A stretch of DNA of 64,000 nucleotides from Gyrodactylus bullatarudis (taxonomy: Eukaryota > Platyhelminthes > Monogenea > Gyrodactylidea > Gyrodactylidae), in assembly GCA_012064415.1 (NCBI GenBank), contig SSNU01000243.1, positions 105,851-169,850 on the forward strand, in the 5' to 3' direction. The notes below the pieces were generated by a model, which saw only the letters and a program-made list of their open reading frames with translations, made no database searches and had not been told where the DNA came from. Below, piece after piece: positions 39,197 through 50,552 of this stretch (the stretch's first letter is position 1; each line of letters opens with the position of its first letter). Made by a program: the position numbers and the translations under genes.

Positions 39197-39646
39197 TTAG
39201 AATTCATCTCTACCGACTATACGAATGATATGATTCTCTTCTATGAATTCCTCACTGTTCGAATCATCCCCAGAGCTTACTCCAAAATTATCGTAGTCAA
39301 AATCACTATCGTAATCGAAGAGGTCCTCTGGAACCTCTTCATACTCAGCACCAAAGTTCCTCTTATTCATCACTTCTTCTGGAGTTAATAAGTTATGTTT
39401 CTCTTTGAATTCATACATGCACTTGTCTTTGCATATTAGCAAGGGTTTTCCATACTTTTCTCCGCAGGCCACAAGGTCAGTATCAGGATCCATACATCGA
39501 TAGATGATGTGTGAATGCTTTACCATGCATTTATCAGCACATTTGTTAAGAGCCAGTTCAATATCTTCCTCAGAAATTTGGTCAGATTTTACTCTCATCA
39601 TTATGAGAATTATTGAAAAGGATATCAAAGTTTGCCAATAAAGCAT
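39197..39646 (-). CDS. Small secreted acidic cysteine-containing protein
   Basis: A single exon of 149 codons. Residues 1-21 are a hydrophobic signal (LISFSIILIMM). Six cysteines follow, the first and last pairs as CX3C (CADKC and CKDKC) on predicted helices. The last third is very acidic and Y/D/S-rich (DLFDYDSDFDYDNFG). No known domain is recognised. It is convergent with the giant secreted protein, but a functional link is speculation. Two CX3C pairs flanking a central cysteine pair resemble helical-hairpin peptides rather than beta-rich EGF or Kazal folds. Confidence 0.7.
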   Translation of the reverse strand: MLYWQTLISFSIILIMMRVKSDQISEEDIELALNKCADKCMVKHSHIIYRCMDPDTDLVACGEKYGKPLLICKDKCMYEFKEKHNLLTPEEVMNKRNFGAEYEEVPEDLFDYDSDFDYDNFGVSSGDDSNSEEFIEENHIIRIVGRDEF

Positions 39647-42600
39647 CTTTATCTGGACTTCAGATCAGAATAGAGAATTGAAATCTATTTTCAATAGAAC
39701 AGATAGACCTCTTAAGAGATAGCGATGAATCAATCAAAACCGGATCTAAATTAATGATAGGGTGATTTATACTTTCTTAGTCAACACTCTCTGTACTAAT
39801 TGTTTATGATTTACATTAATTTCTCTAACTGGAGAGTTTTTTGCTAGTAAAAATAAGATTGGTAAATGATCATTGCAATGCTGGGTGAGAAATCTCTGCT
39901 GGAAAAATACATAAAGTTTAATAAATCATCTATACCCACAAAATTACGAACGTATACTTTTTGATAAAAAAATTTCATGATTAATTTCGATCTGATATTA
40001 CTCTTAATAGAAATCTGTATTTCAGGATCCAAAAAGTATTTAACCAAGAAAATTTCATAAAATAACATTTCCTCTTTAAATAAGCCTATTTTCTTCGAAC
40101 ATCGTCCTTTCATTAAGAATTCTGATCAGGATAATCACTTCAGATCATTAATTTGATCCTGTCGCTTAAGTGTGTTTTTAATTATTTTAAATAGATCAAT
40201 CGTTCAGAAAAATATCTCAAATGAAAGAGAATTTAAAATAAAATAGACTAGATCTCATTTTCGAAGAAATTATCTTATACATCCTTTCAGTATGACTCTG
40301 AATAAAATTTAAACCGCACCAAAGAAATCTACAATAAAAATTGGTATGTTATCAATGATAACTTATCATATATTTTATCGTGTATCTCGCAATCAAATGT
40401 TCACTTAGTTATGAATGAACTCAAGTTTAACAAACTAAAATCACGAATATTTTGTTAAATTTCCATGTGTTTACTTGAAAGTAGAAACATTATATTATCC
40501 ATATCTATTTTGATGATAGAAATAAAATTAGAGAGACCAGAAAAAATGTATTGTATGTTGTCAATATAAATTTGCATAAATTCCACTCTTACAAATTTAG
40601 ATGGATATTTTTAAATGGTCAAAAAATTCTTCAAATATTCAACAAATTCTATGGCCGCTCGTTCATTTTTAAAAGAAAATGTACATAACTTAGTTTTAAT
40701 TTTTTCCGTACTTGGTTTCTTAAAATGAACGTAATGTCAATGTTATTGCATCGCAATGAATACAGGAGGAAACAATACAGATTTGAACAATTCCGATCCT
40801 CTGAGGAATATCAATCAGCTAAGGAAACCTTTATTTTTCCGTGAATAATTTGAATTAATTCTTTACATCTGAGGATTATTTTTTGACAAAAAAAATTGGG
40901 ACAAAAAGTGCGGGTAAAAGTATATTAAACTATTCTCTAATCTAAAGTATCACGTCAAGCGAGCATTTAATGATGAAATATTATTCAGTTAACTCTTTCA
41001 TTTTTGAGTATCATTCTTCCTGGCAAATTTAACTAATTATAATTATCACCTGTATTGCCTGAGTATAATTCATATTCAATTTAAATTGGTTATCATTCTA
41101 TCATACATACTTTACATTATTTAATTAGCCATTTTTTAAATCATTTTAAATAGTTTTTAAATTGAAAGATTATAGAATCCGGATTCGAAATTCATTTATT
41201 GATGAGAAATCAAACACAAAAAAAGACTACGAGCTATTCGAAAGCAAAAGACCAGCGTTGATTTTTTCTTAAAAGACTATTTTCATCTACACCTCTAATA
41301 CCTCTAATACATAGTGTCATTTTTAATTAATCAAAATATTTTTTTTGATCTTTTAGTAAATCTGCTGATGATTGAAGTAAGATTTTCAATAGAATCACAT
41401 AAAAATTCGGCAAAAACACAGTAGAACAATCAGTAAGATTTCTTTCTAGCCATTTCTGTTAAAAAATAATTTGGCCATGAGAGTTGACAAAAATCACCAT
41501 TATTAAATTTTTATAGACCCGGGTTCGAATCCAGGCTATGGTGTACTGACGAAACGCATATACATCTGCCACCGTGAGTTGAATATAATTTGACTCTCTT
41601 ATGGAATTGACACTTGCTTATCCGAACTCTAACATCTAGGTGTGAGAAGACAATCTCCATCAAGTTAGATTCACAAGGATATAGTAATAACCAGTGACCA
41701 CACTTAACTAGTAGGTTTAATGTCTAAAAACAATGTAATTTCTACTTTGTGCTTATTTAAATTTTTATATTCGCAATTTTGGATTAATTGTTCTCGTGAT
41801 AATTCGAAAATTCAGATGGTCCGACTTTTCATTAAAAACTATTTGGTTTTTTGATAAAGATGGCCCTAAAATATTTTCGCAATTTTTAACCCAACTTGTA
41901 CAATCTAGATGGATTCACTCAACAAGAATTATAAATAGTTTTGATAAATATCTTGTGGATAAATGAAAAAATAGAAATTCGATTCATGTATTACCAGAAG
42001 GGAGTGAAAAAACCGTCACCAGCAATACTATTGCTAACTAAGATTTCTTAGCAAGTATTTTTCTCTAGATATATCTTTATCAGATAGGAAATTGTTGGAA
42101 ATAAAAACAAAAAGGTAGATTGATCTTTTCTAGAGGACTGTATTTAGTGAGCAGTCTTTTCTGTATAAGAAATTCTCGCGAGAATTCTCCACAACTTTCT
42201 GCGATTATGAATTTTCTACGTCAGAGATTTTAACTTAATCAATTCTTTAATTCAACCAAATCGATAAAAATAAGGATCAAGCCAGTACATTCGGATTTTC
42301 ATTTCATTTTTCACTTTTGAATCTTGAAGACAGCTAGGAATAAATTTTGAAAGACAAAATATCAATTTCAAACTGATCTGAATGAGAGAATTCGTAGCAA
42401 TTTTATCCGGAAGTAGTGAAGGATGGTTGATTTTCTCTTTAAATTTGTCATGAATTTAATAGAAGAAAATCCAATTACGTAAATTAATGAAAAATAAAGT
42501 TTCTTGTTCATTGCAAGAATTATAATTGGAAAAATTGTAATACTTTAAAAATACAATCATTATCGGATCATGTTACGAATCTGGAACATGAAATTAAAAA

Positions 42601-42668
42601 AATAATAGTCTTGATAGTATTTTTCATCATCATTCGGTTGCCTAAGGATCACGTTGTGAATCAGAGGA
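39647..42668. other. Intergenic, AT-rich, with a tRNA-like B-box remnant
   Basis: No coding exon is supported. The only structured item seen is the B-box-like sequence near 41520. Confidence 0.55.
41518..41545 (+). repeat. Possible tRNA-derived SINE fragment (B box)
   Basis: ACCCGGGTTCGAATCCAGG contains the exact pol III B-box consensus GGTTCGAATCC inside a near-complete T arm (four of five stem pairs). No matching 5' acceptor, D or anticodon arm is found upstream, so this is not an intact tRNA. The next 100 bases are less AT-rich than the surroundings, as in a SINE body. Confidence 0.35.
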
Positions 42669-43109
42669 TTATCTGAGAAACGATAGAACAAAAATCGTCA
42701 AGGTCAGCCTTAAAATAGAAGCTTGATCTATATTATTGGCTGAATTGCAAAATTCTGTTTTACAAAAGCAGTGTGTTACGAAATACCCATCCGATGTGCC
42801 ATTAACACAATAGTCCTCATGTATATTTTCATAATTTATCGTCTCATTTATGGGGTCCATGTGGTTTAAAATACTTTTAATCTTACTAGTATGAACGCAG
42901 GATCTGTATACAATGAAATTCTCTTCATCATCTAGTGAGGACTGATTCAATTTCTGCCAAATCCCTTTGGAACACCATGATTCCTCTGGTCCGTGATATG
43001 AACAAATCTCCTTTTGCATGTAAAATTCTTCGCATAAATTCTTGGAGCAATGATAACAAACCAAATTGAATCCGCCAATTATCCAAGGAAAGAGGTTTGT
43101 AACTATTGA
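42669..43109 (-). CDS. Ly6/uPAR (three-finger) domain, GPI-anchored; 5' exon missing
   Basis: The open frame runs from about 43109 to a stop at 42669. It begins with a hydrophobic stretch (NLFPWIIGGFNL), probably the end of a signal peptide, then CYHCSKNLCEE, WCSKG, a central SC and the terminal CFCKTEFCN that defines the LU domain. A hydrophobic tail (ASILRLTLTIFVLSFL) follows, as for a GPI-attachment signal. Such proteins sit on the cell surface and modulate receptors or complement. No ATG lies in this exon, so the start codon must be in an upstream exon on the minus strand that I could not identify. Confidence 0.7.
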   Translation of the reverse strand, partial: SIVTNLFPWIIGGFNLVCYHCSKNLCEEFYMQKEICSYHGPEESWCSKGIWQKLNQSSLDDEENFIVYRSCVHTSKIKSILNHMDPINETINYENIHEDYCVNGTSDGYFVTHCFCKTEFCNSANNIDQASILRLTLTIFVLSFLR

Positions 43110-43452
43110 TTAGATAGAAATTATCTTTATAGCACGAGATTTTTCAGAAGATTCGATTTTATCTTAATTTTTCACTATTAACGTTATTCGATTATTCTTT
43201 ATTTATCATTAATATTTTTTGATTGTAACATTTCTTTGTGAGAATTTCTACTTTGATCTTGAAATGAAATCCCATTATATTTAATTTATAACAATGCCCC
43301 ATAGGAATGATGTATTTGAATAAAGACGATCTGAACTCCTTTGAAATCTATTCTTTGATAATTCTATATAGAATTTAACATATTTTTTGGCAACAAAATA
43401 TATGCTACTGATAAAGATGTTGTTATTTTGTTTGTTAATTTTTAATCAATAA

Positions 43453-43470
43453 ATATATATATATATATAT
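43453..43470. repeat. (AT)9 microsatellite
   Basis: An uninterrupted AT dinucleotide run read directly in the sequence. Confidence 0.95.
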
Positions 43471-44210
43471 CAATTTCATAGACTTCATAAGGTTAATGAG
43501 ACATAAATCCCCAATGTTATACTGATAACTTTTATACAAGAAATTGAGTAATAAATAATAATTCCAAGGACTCACTAATAAACAATAAAAAATTCATTCA
43601 AATTGTGAGGAGATCTCATAGAATCTTTGAGCATTTGAAACAAAAAATATTTGTAAATGATTTTTCCCCAGTTCTGATTGGATACTTTTTCATCCTATTA
43701 AAAACACGACTGTATGTACTCTCTTAAATCAACTATCATCGATAATTATAATTATCATTTATAAATGAATTCTTTTAGATTGTAATACAATCATTGTATA
43801 CTTCCTTGTTAGATGCTTTTATCGTTATAATCAACAACTTCAAAACAGTCATCTCTTTTCTGTATGACAGGGTTGTTTTTTTCTTGTGAAGTACAGACTT
43901 TCTTTTTTACCATCATATACGCTTTTTATCTGAGTATGTATTAAATTTTTGGAATTATATTTCAAAGGTCACAATGATTTTATAATAAGAACATTGTGTA
44001 CAGTGTAGTCTCAGATTAAAGAGGGGTGTTAGTTTAGAATTCAAAATTTATTCAGTGGATGATATGCTTGACATTTGAACTCTCTTCAATTTTATCTAAA
44101 CCTTATCGACAAGATTAACGATAAAATACAGTGACTTCTCTAATAATCGTATACGAAAAAGACCAACTCGATAAGAAATAATTGACCCTCTACTATAGAG
44201 TAGGTATAAT

Positions 44211-44340
44211 ATAATAGAAGTATTGGAAAAAATTGGAGACATTTTAAATTTCGGCTTGGCACATTTTTTCCATTTTCTTAAACTTAGAGTTGAAGACTTT
44301 GTGATAAAGATCAAACTTTATTCTTCAGGATCGCCAATAG
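44211..44340 (+). repeat. Dispersed repeat family R1, copy A
   Basis: Shares tttaaatttcggcttggcac, ccattttcttaaacttagag and caggatcgccaatagac with the copies at 45395-45480 (inverted), 45133-45186 and 47620-47760. It is non-coding with no clear termini, and may be a MITE or a decayed transposon. Confidence 0.55.
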
Positions 44341-45132
44341 ACAAATAAAACAAAATTTGAAATAGTGGAAATTTGATGTATTTTCGAAATTTGAAAGACG
44401 GTCTTATTTTGGTCAGATTGAATATTTTCGTTATTTTTTAATTTCCCTTCACTCATTTCATAATGGAATTCAGTGGTTTATTTTTTCCTGGCTCTACGGA
44501 GTATTTTGCAAGAATATTAAATTCTCATCTTCATGAATCTAAACTTTGGATGAAAAATCAAACTAATTATATCAAAAAAAGAATTCAACCATTTACTAAA
44601 TCAATAATCCATTAATGTATCGAAACTTTTATAAGAGACTTTGGAATAAGGTTCGTTATATTCCAGTAAAATTTATCTAGACTAATATTTATTGAATATT
44701 CCATGATCATGGATCAAAATAATAATTTAATTTAATAGAAAACTCTCACTCTAGAATCAATTATCTTGTCCAACTCTAAAAATTTCTTAATCCTCGAAGA
44801 AGGAACATTAAACTGTTCCTGATTAGAACTTTGGAAATTATTTAATCTGGTTTTCTTTATCAGAATCTTTTTATTGACATAATTATTATTTGAAAATTTT
44901 ATCATTACAATAATTTTAGATTGTTTTATCTTGATGCTTGTGTATTAGTATTACTTATCTTTCATCTTTCTCTCTACAAGTTTAATATTCTAATCTTACC
45001 ATTTCTTGTGAAAACATAAGATTGTATCAAATTAGTATAAAATTATCCTTTGCACGAAAAGAATCGGAAAATGTGTATATTTCAATAATAATAATTTTTA
45101 TGAATATTTACAACTATTCTTCATGAATTCAA

Positions 45133-45186
45133 GGTATAAGAGGGATCTAACGTTATTTTTCAAGATCACCAATAGAAAAGACACCA
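45133..45186 (+). repeat. Dispersed repeat family R1, partial copy B
   Basis: The block aagagggatctaacgttatt, followed by caagatcaccaatagaaaag, matches 47705-47752 closely, with only a few differences. Confidence 0.5.
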
Positions 45187-45394
45187 ATTATCACTAAAAA
45201 ATATTTGAACTGATTTCGGATCAACCTAATTTATTAATTTCCAAGGAGTAAAAATGGTTGAGAACTAGGAAGCAGACTATCGCATGATGTATTCCCTAAA
45301 ATATCAGCAACCATTTTTGTTTTCTTTAAAGATTTGGTTATTGGTGTTATTGAAGAATCATATTTGATTCCTATCACACCTTGAAATTAACTAG

Positions 45395-45480
45395 CGTTTT
45401 CAACTCTAAGTTTAAGAAAATGGAAAAATCGTGCCAAGCCGAAATTTAAAAGGTCTCCAATTTTATCCAATATTTTATCG
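45395..45480 (-). repeat. Dispersed repeat family R1, inverted copy
   Basis: Its reverse complement repeats the ggagacattttaaatttcgg and ttccattttcttaaacttag words of copy A almost exactly, so copies A and this one face each other across about 1.1 kb. Confidence 0.55.
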
Positions 45481-45485
45481 TTAAT

Positions 45486-45553
45486 CTTGTTACTCTTGAT
45501 AACTATAGTCTAAGACTACCTGGTAATGAGACTATCAAGAGTTACAAGATAAA
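45486..45553. repeat. Short inverted repeat (hairpin)
   Basis: The arm atcttgttactcttgata is matched in inverse by tatcaagagttacaagat about 30 bases on. It lies between the inverted R1 copy and the legumain promoter and could be the tip of a decayed element. Confidence 0.6.
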
Positions 45554-45816
45554 CGGAAACATATAAGAACATAGCGCTTTATATGTCAGATTTATATCAA
45601 CTTTGAACCTGTCATTAAGTGACTTTCTTCAATAAATTTTGCTGGATTTCTATAATTTTTCGCTTTGTTTTTTTTAGAGTAGAGTTAGTCCTCAAATAAA
45701 CTTTGAACTATTTTCTAAGCTGAAAATCGAATTGTCATCTTTTTGATCAATTTTTAGATAAATACTTTGACTTTCAGACAATATTTCATCTTAACCTTTG
45801 GTCTCATTACAGGATC

Positions 45817-45823
45817 TATAAAA
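45817..45823 (+). promoter_or_regulatory. Candidate TATA box of the legumain gene
   Basis: CTATAAAAG is a consensus TATA box 32 nt before the ATG at 45855, implying a leader of only a few nucleotides unless the start is set elsewhere. Confidence 0.45.
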
Positions 45824-45854
45824 GATTTAAAATCTGTTTTTCTCGTCTGATAAA

Positions 45855-47386
45855 ATGTTTAAATTCATATTAACTATTTCGATAATTCTTCAAGCTACAT
45901 TTGCTGAGAATTATGCTGTTCTAGTGGCCGGCTCCAATACATGGTATAACTATCGTCATCAGGTACATTAACTATTTTAATATTTCAGGCTGATATTTGT
46001 CATGCCTACCACACGCTTCTGGACAAAGGTTTCAAAGCCGAAAATATTATCACATTCATGTTTGATGATATTTCCCAAGCTGATGAAAAGTAAGTTATTC
46101 CTTTTATTTTTCATTTCATGATTTGTTTACACTAATTTCTTCCAGCCCATACAAAGGAAAGATTTTTAACGACCCACAGCATTCCAAGAATTATTATGAG
46201 AATGTTAAAATCAACTACTCTGGCTCGGATGTTAATCCTCAAAACTTTTTGTCTGTTCTCACAGGAAATGCTAGCAGTGTCCCTAAGGGCAAACCTGTCC
46301 TCAAAACAACTGAGAATGATAATATCTTTATCAACTTTTCTGATCACGGTGGTGAGGGTACCCTGTGTTTCCCAGAAGATGACGTGAGCTATATTATTAT
46401 ATATTTTAATATACATTATTTTAGCTTGAAGTAAATGATTTACATAACGCCCTCTTGACCATGAAAAAGAAAAAGATGTTTAAAAATATGTTACTTTACG
46501 TTGAAGCTTGCCATGCTGGTTCAATGTTTAAAAACCTGGAAAAAGATTTGGGAAGTAAGTTGATTTCTTCTCAGTAGTTTAGTCATCGTTGTAACTGCTG
46601 CCAATGACAGAGAATCCAGCTATGCATGCTGGTTTGACGAATCTATAGAAACCTATCTTGGCGATTGTTTCTCAGTCAACTGGATGGGTGACACAGATGT
46701 TGTGAGTTTCCGCATAAATTTTAAAAATTAGGCAAAATATTTTTTATGTTGTTATCCTTTTTCTGATATAGCAAAACATTTGGCAAGAATCTATCGATAA
46801 ACAGTACAAGATTGTCAAGAAGGAGACCAATTTGAGTCATGTTACCATGTATGGTCAGAAGAACATGAAAACCATGAAATTGGGTGCTTTTCTCCAGCCA
46901 AAAAAATCAAACAAGCCCACCCTTATTGGTAGAAGGAAGCAGATTCCCACGTTGAAAGATGCTGTTGATGCCATGGAGACTGCAACATTTGCCCTGACAA
47001 AGATCTATCAAAAGCATGTCAACAATCCAGAGAAAAGAGAGAAGGCTCTTCAAGATCTCTTGGAAAATCTTCAAGTAAAATCACTCTGTTAAACTTTCAT
47101 TATGTAGAAACGAGAAAGCGTTAAAAATTCCTTCACAAAAATATATAATTCCCTTAGGGAAATCGACAATGGCTTGGACAACTTTGAGGAAATTCTCAAA
47201 ATAGATTATGAAAACTTTACAGAATTCGATTGCTTGAAGAAGGTCAGGCTAGAGTATAGGACCAAATGTTACTCAATCAACGAGGTCCATCAAGCAGCCT
47301 TGTACCATGGTATCTTCTACAACATGTGTTCAAAGAAAACAGTATCCATGGATACTCTATTGAGAATTGTCAGAGAATCATGTTGA
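45855..47386 (+). CDS. LGMN: Legumain (asparaginyl endopeptidase, C13 family)
   Basis: Exons 45855-45962, 45989-46089, 46146-46383, 46425-46554, 46583-46701, 46772-47074 and 47108-47386 give 425 residues, the usual legumain length. Introns are 26, 56, 41, 28, 70 and 33 nt. A signal peptide ends before [20 protein letters not shown], the family N-terminus. The catalytic histidine is in [12 protein letters not shown] and the catalytic cysteine in [10 protein letters not shown]; the substrate-pocket stretch [10 protein letters not shown] and [10 protein letters not shown] also match. The C-terminal third (from about 46800) is the helical prodomain, with conserved cysteines near the end. Legumains cleave after asparagine in lysosomes or gut and activate other proteases. 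All catalytic residues are intact, so it is probably active. AATAAA is at 47445-47450. Confidence 0.95.
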
Positions 47387-47619
47387 CAAGCAGTATATAA
47401 TTCCTTTTAATTCTATCATTACTCTATAGTTGTCTCTATTACTCAATAAATTTTATCGATAGAGCTTTTCAAAATGAAGTAATGAATTTACTACGAGTTA
47501 GATAAAGCTATTCTCGATGATTTTGGGTATTTATGATTTTTTTAATCAGTCTAAAAATATTTTGAAAACCGATTCAAAAGGCACACTTTTGAAAATATTT
47601 GTAAAAATTCTTGTTTTGA

Positions 47620-47760
47620 AAAAAAACCGGAGATATTTTTAACTTCGAATTGGCGCAATTTTGCGTTTTTTTACTTTGAGTTAAAAAATTTTGTTGATTT
47701 CAAGGTGGAAGAGGGATCAAACGTTATTTTTCAGGATCACCAATAGACAAAGAAAATAAA
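47620..47760 (+). repeat. Dispersed repeat family R1, copy C
   Basis: Longest copy: ggagatatttttaacttcga through ggatcaccaatagacaaag, matching copies A and B in the same order. Confidence 0.55.
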
Positions 47761-48654
47761 AATGGTCATTGATTTCTTAGGAAAAACACTATTATTTTTT
47801 TTCCCAAATCAGTGGAAGTTTTCAGACCTTGATGAAAATATAGAATAATAGAATAATAATAATAACTTAACAAGGATGATAGATTCAGTTTTATTGATCT
47901 CTAATTTGCTTCCCTGCTGTTTTTGTATCCCTGCTTCTGTTACTCTGTTCATAATTTTTATACAATAGATTATGCTTGAGTACATAAATGTATTCCATTA
48001 TTCATCTCTATAGTTAACCCCTTTCCTGATCTGGAATAAGAAGCTAATCTGATTTATACTAATAATAATATTTCTCTCCTCGAATTTAAATGATTATTTT
48101 GTTATCTTACACAAACTCTAAAATTTGCATTTGATAAGATCAGCATTGGAGCTACATTTTTTTACATGGAAGATAAAAATTCAAGTGTAGGCGGTTACAT
48201 GATGGAAAGGATTGGACAGAATGATAACATTTAATAACTATATATACATTCTATAGATAATCCTCGTGATTTAGTCAATGTGTGTGTTTTTAAATGTGTA
48301 ATTTCAATATGTTGGTTTTGTTTGTTGAAAAGATTTTTTACCTTTCGTCCAAAGTGTCAACAACATTCAGGAAACTAAATAAAATCAATTTGTATCACCG
48401 AAAATAACTGTGTCAGACAATGATTAATTATTTTCATGATTGTTTTTAGAATAAATCAACGAGTAATCCATTCTGCTACATATAAGACTAAGCTTGTAAA
48501 TTGGTTAATGGAAGGAAATATTCCATTGGCGAATTGATTACACTTCCAACTACAGATTAATTTAAATACAATTCAATTCGACATTCATTCTAAATGAATC
48601 AATCTTGATGTTCTGTTAATCGGAAAAAATAAAAAACCTCAGCAGCAATCAAAG

Positions 48655-49141
48655 CTTAAAGTCCCAGAGAATTTTTTTTCATGACTCGCATTCGATCTTT
48701 TGTCTATCCTATGGTTTGTGAATTCGCTGATTACGAGTTTACAGTTGTTTTAACGCAATTATTTTTGGTTCAGAAGTTATCGATCAAAAAATGAGTCATT
48801 TTTTGATCCAAAAATAGGTTATCTTTTTAGTTTTAACAGATAGAGTTCAGGCAATAGCATATTTGAATTCTAGAGGTATGATTCCTCGATAAAAGTTATC
48901 TTACTTTTTATCTATGACCCCGGAAAGAGGGTTTTCAATTTTTTGAAAAAAATCAACTCTCTTTAAATTAGTGTAGCGCGAGTTTGACGAATGATAGAGC
49001 CAAGATCTTTGCGTATTCCAGGAGATTATTAAATTTTCTATCGAATGGGTGGTAAACAAAGTATTTTCTGAGGCTTGAATGAATAATAATGAGGTGCTAA
49101 AATGACATGTGATAGAACTATCCCTGTGAGACTTTAAGGGT
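48655..49141. mobile_element. MITE-like dispersed repeat, copy 2
   Basis: Same family and orientation as 17542-17877. The left edge CTTAAAGTCCCAGAG and the right edge CTGTGAGACTTTAAGGGTT are imperfect inverted repeats of each other, giving an element of about 490 bp. No coding capacity is seen. Confidence 0.5.
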
Positions 49142-50216
49142 TATGTTCTGTACAATAATCATACTGTTTTACTGTTGGTTTGAAGACTCAACTTACAATG
49201 CATAAATTTGAGCCCTTCTATAGATTTATTCTGGTGACTAGATCAGGGGGAATAATTAGTTTACATTCAAACTTGCCCTTATTTTCAGTTGATAGGCGTG
49301 ACAATCAGATATTGATCTCTTTTTCTTCAAGAATGGCTCTATGCATTGTAGAGAAACAGTCTTTTGTCACGTATAGATAAAAATTAATGAAATCAATACT
49401 ACTTTTTCAATTTTTTCCTCGTGAATTTTAAGATCATCCCTCCAATTTAGAATGAAAGTTTCAAGATCATATCCCTTCTTCTTGAGTTTGAAATATTTTT
49501 GGCAGTCAGAATTCAGATGAAGAATTCAAGAAATATGAATAGAATGTCAACTTATTTATTTATTTCTATTATTGTTTCTTATACTAATTTCTTCTATTCT
49601 TTTGGAATTTCGAAGAATTATTCATGAGATTCAAGATAATTCAATAATTGAAATGCAGTATCCAAGTTTTGTAACAGAAATGTACATCATCTATTATTCA
49701 AATATTTTATTCGATGCAGAGAAATGAGAATAATCAACATAATGTGGAGTAGATATAGATGAAATTTTAAAATCGCTCGGGTCAAAGTGTTCTTGATAGA
49801 AAATTGAATAGAGATATGAAATCTATAAATATCAAGCGCTAAAATTGATTCCTGGTTGGGTAAAACTACAAAAACATAATTTCATCATTTAAATTGCCAA
49901 CATAAATTTTAGCGCCTTACTCTATTCCTCAGATTGTGGATGTCTTCATTGAAATTAATTGATTAGGAGTCCCACTGTGGGATGGATGAATGGTATTCAT
50001 TGAATACAGGAAGGCGCATATTGTTCAAATCTGGAGACCAGCGGTGAGAGCATTGATACAAGATTAAATTCATATTTGAGAATGAAAATTTTCAGATAAC
50101 TTGAATGGATATTCTTGAATTTTTTTGAAAAAAAATTGTAAAATGAAGTAAATGTATAGCTACTCTTGAGTAGTTATGTATATGTATTTTTAATTAATAC
50201 AGATTTTAATCCACAA

Positions 50217-50552
50217 TTATTTGTTATTTTTTTCTATCTCGCATTGTTCAAGACATTGCATTCTTTCAGAATTCGCACATTTTTGTTCACATAAATTTCG
50301 ATCGGAAAGATTACAATCTATGAGACATTTAATATTTATATAACCACATTGAGCATAGCACGATTTGCAAGATTGAAAGCAAGAAGCCAAGTTGATTAAA
50401 ACATCCCGCTGACAGACTTGGCTATCTCCACAAAAAATATTATCCTCATTATATTCCATTGAGCAATGCCAACCACAGTTGGGTTTATCATACTTATTTA
50501 TAGTCAAGCTGATTAAATATTTTAAGAGAAGAAAAAAAGTTAATATTTTCAT
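50217..50552 (-). CDS. Small secreted CX3C-rich protein
   Basis: A single exon of 111 codons with a hydrophobic signal (MKILTFFLLLKYLISL). The mature part has 14 cysteines, twelve of them in six CX3C pairs (CGWHC, CFQSC, CYAQC, CLIDC, CEQKC, CLEQC). CX3C on a helix places both cysteines on one face, so a stack of disulfide-locked helical hairpins is expected. No family is recognised. It is divergent from MCM5 with a 300-bp shared upstream region (50553-50851), which shows no clear promoter motif. The start ATG at 50552 is the only one before the signal. Confidence 0.7.
   Translation of the reverse strand: MKILTFFLLLKYLISLTINKYDKPNCGWHCSMEYNEDNIFCGDSQVCQRDVLINLASCFQSCKSCYAQCGYINIKCLIDCNLSDRNLCEQKCANSERMQCLEQCEIEKNNK

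Larger units (their letters stand above)
43110..45854. other. Intergenic region with repeat fragments
   Basis: Holds an (AT)n run at 43453-43470, copies of a dispersed repeat at about 44211-44340 (+), 45133-45186 (+) and 45395-45480 (-), a hairpin at 45486-45553 and the legumain promoter. No gene is supported. Confidence 0.55.
47387..50216. other. Intergenic region with repeats
   Basis: Contains R1 copy C (47620-47760) and MITE-like copy 2 (48655-49141). Open frames such as 49180-49380 have no support. Confidence 0.55.

Noticed and set aside
41500..41560. A complete tRNA gene
   Set aside because: Only the T arm is present; no acceptor partner, D arm or anticodon arm could be folded.
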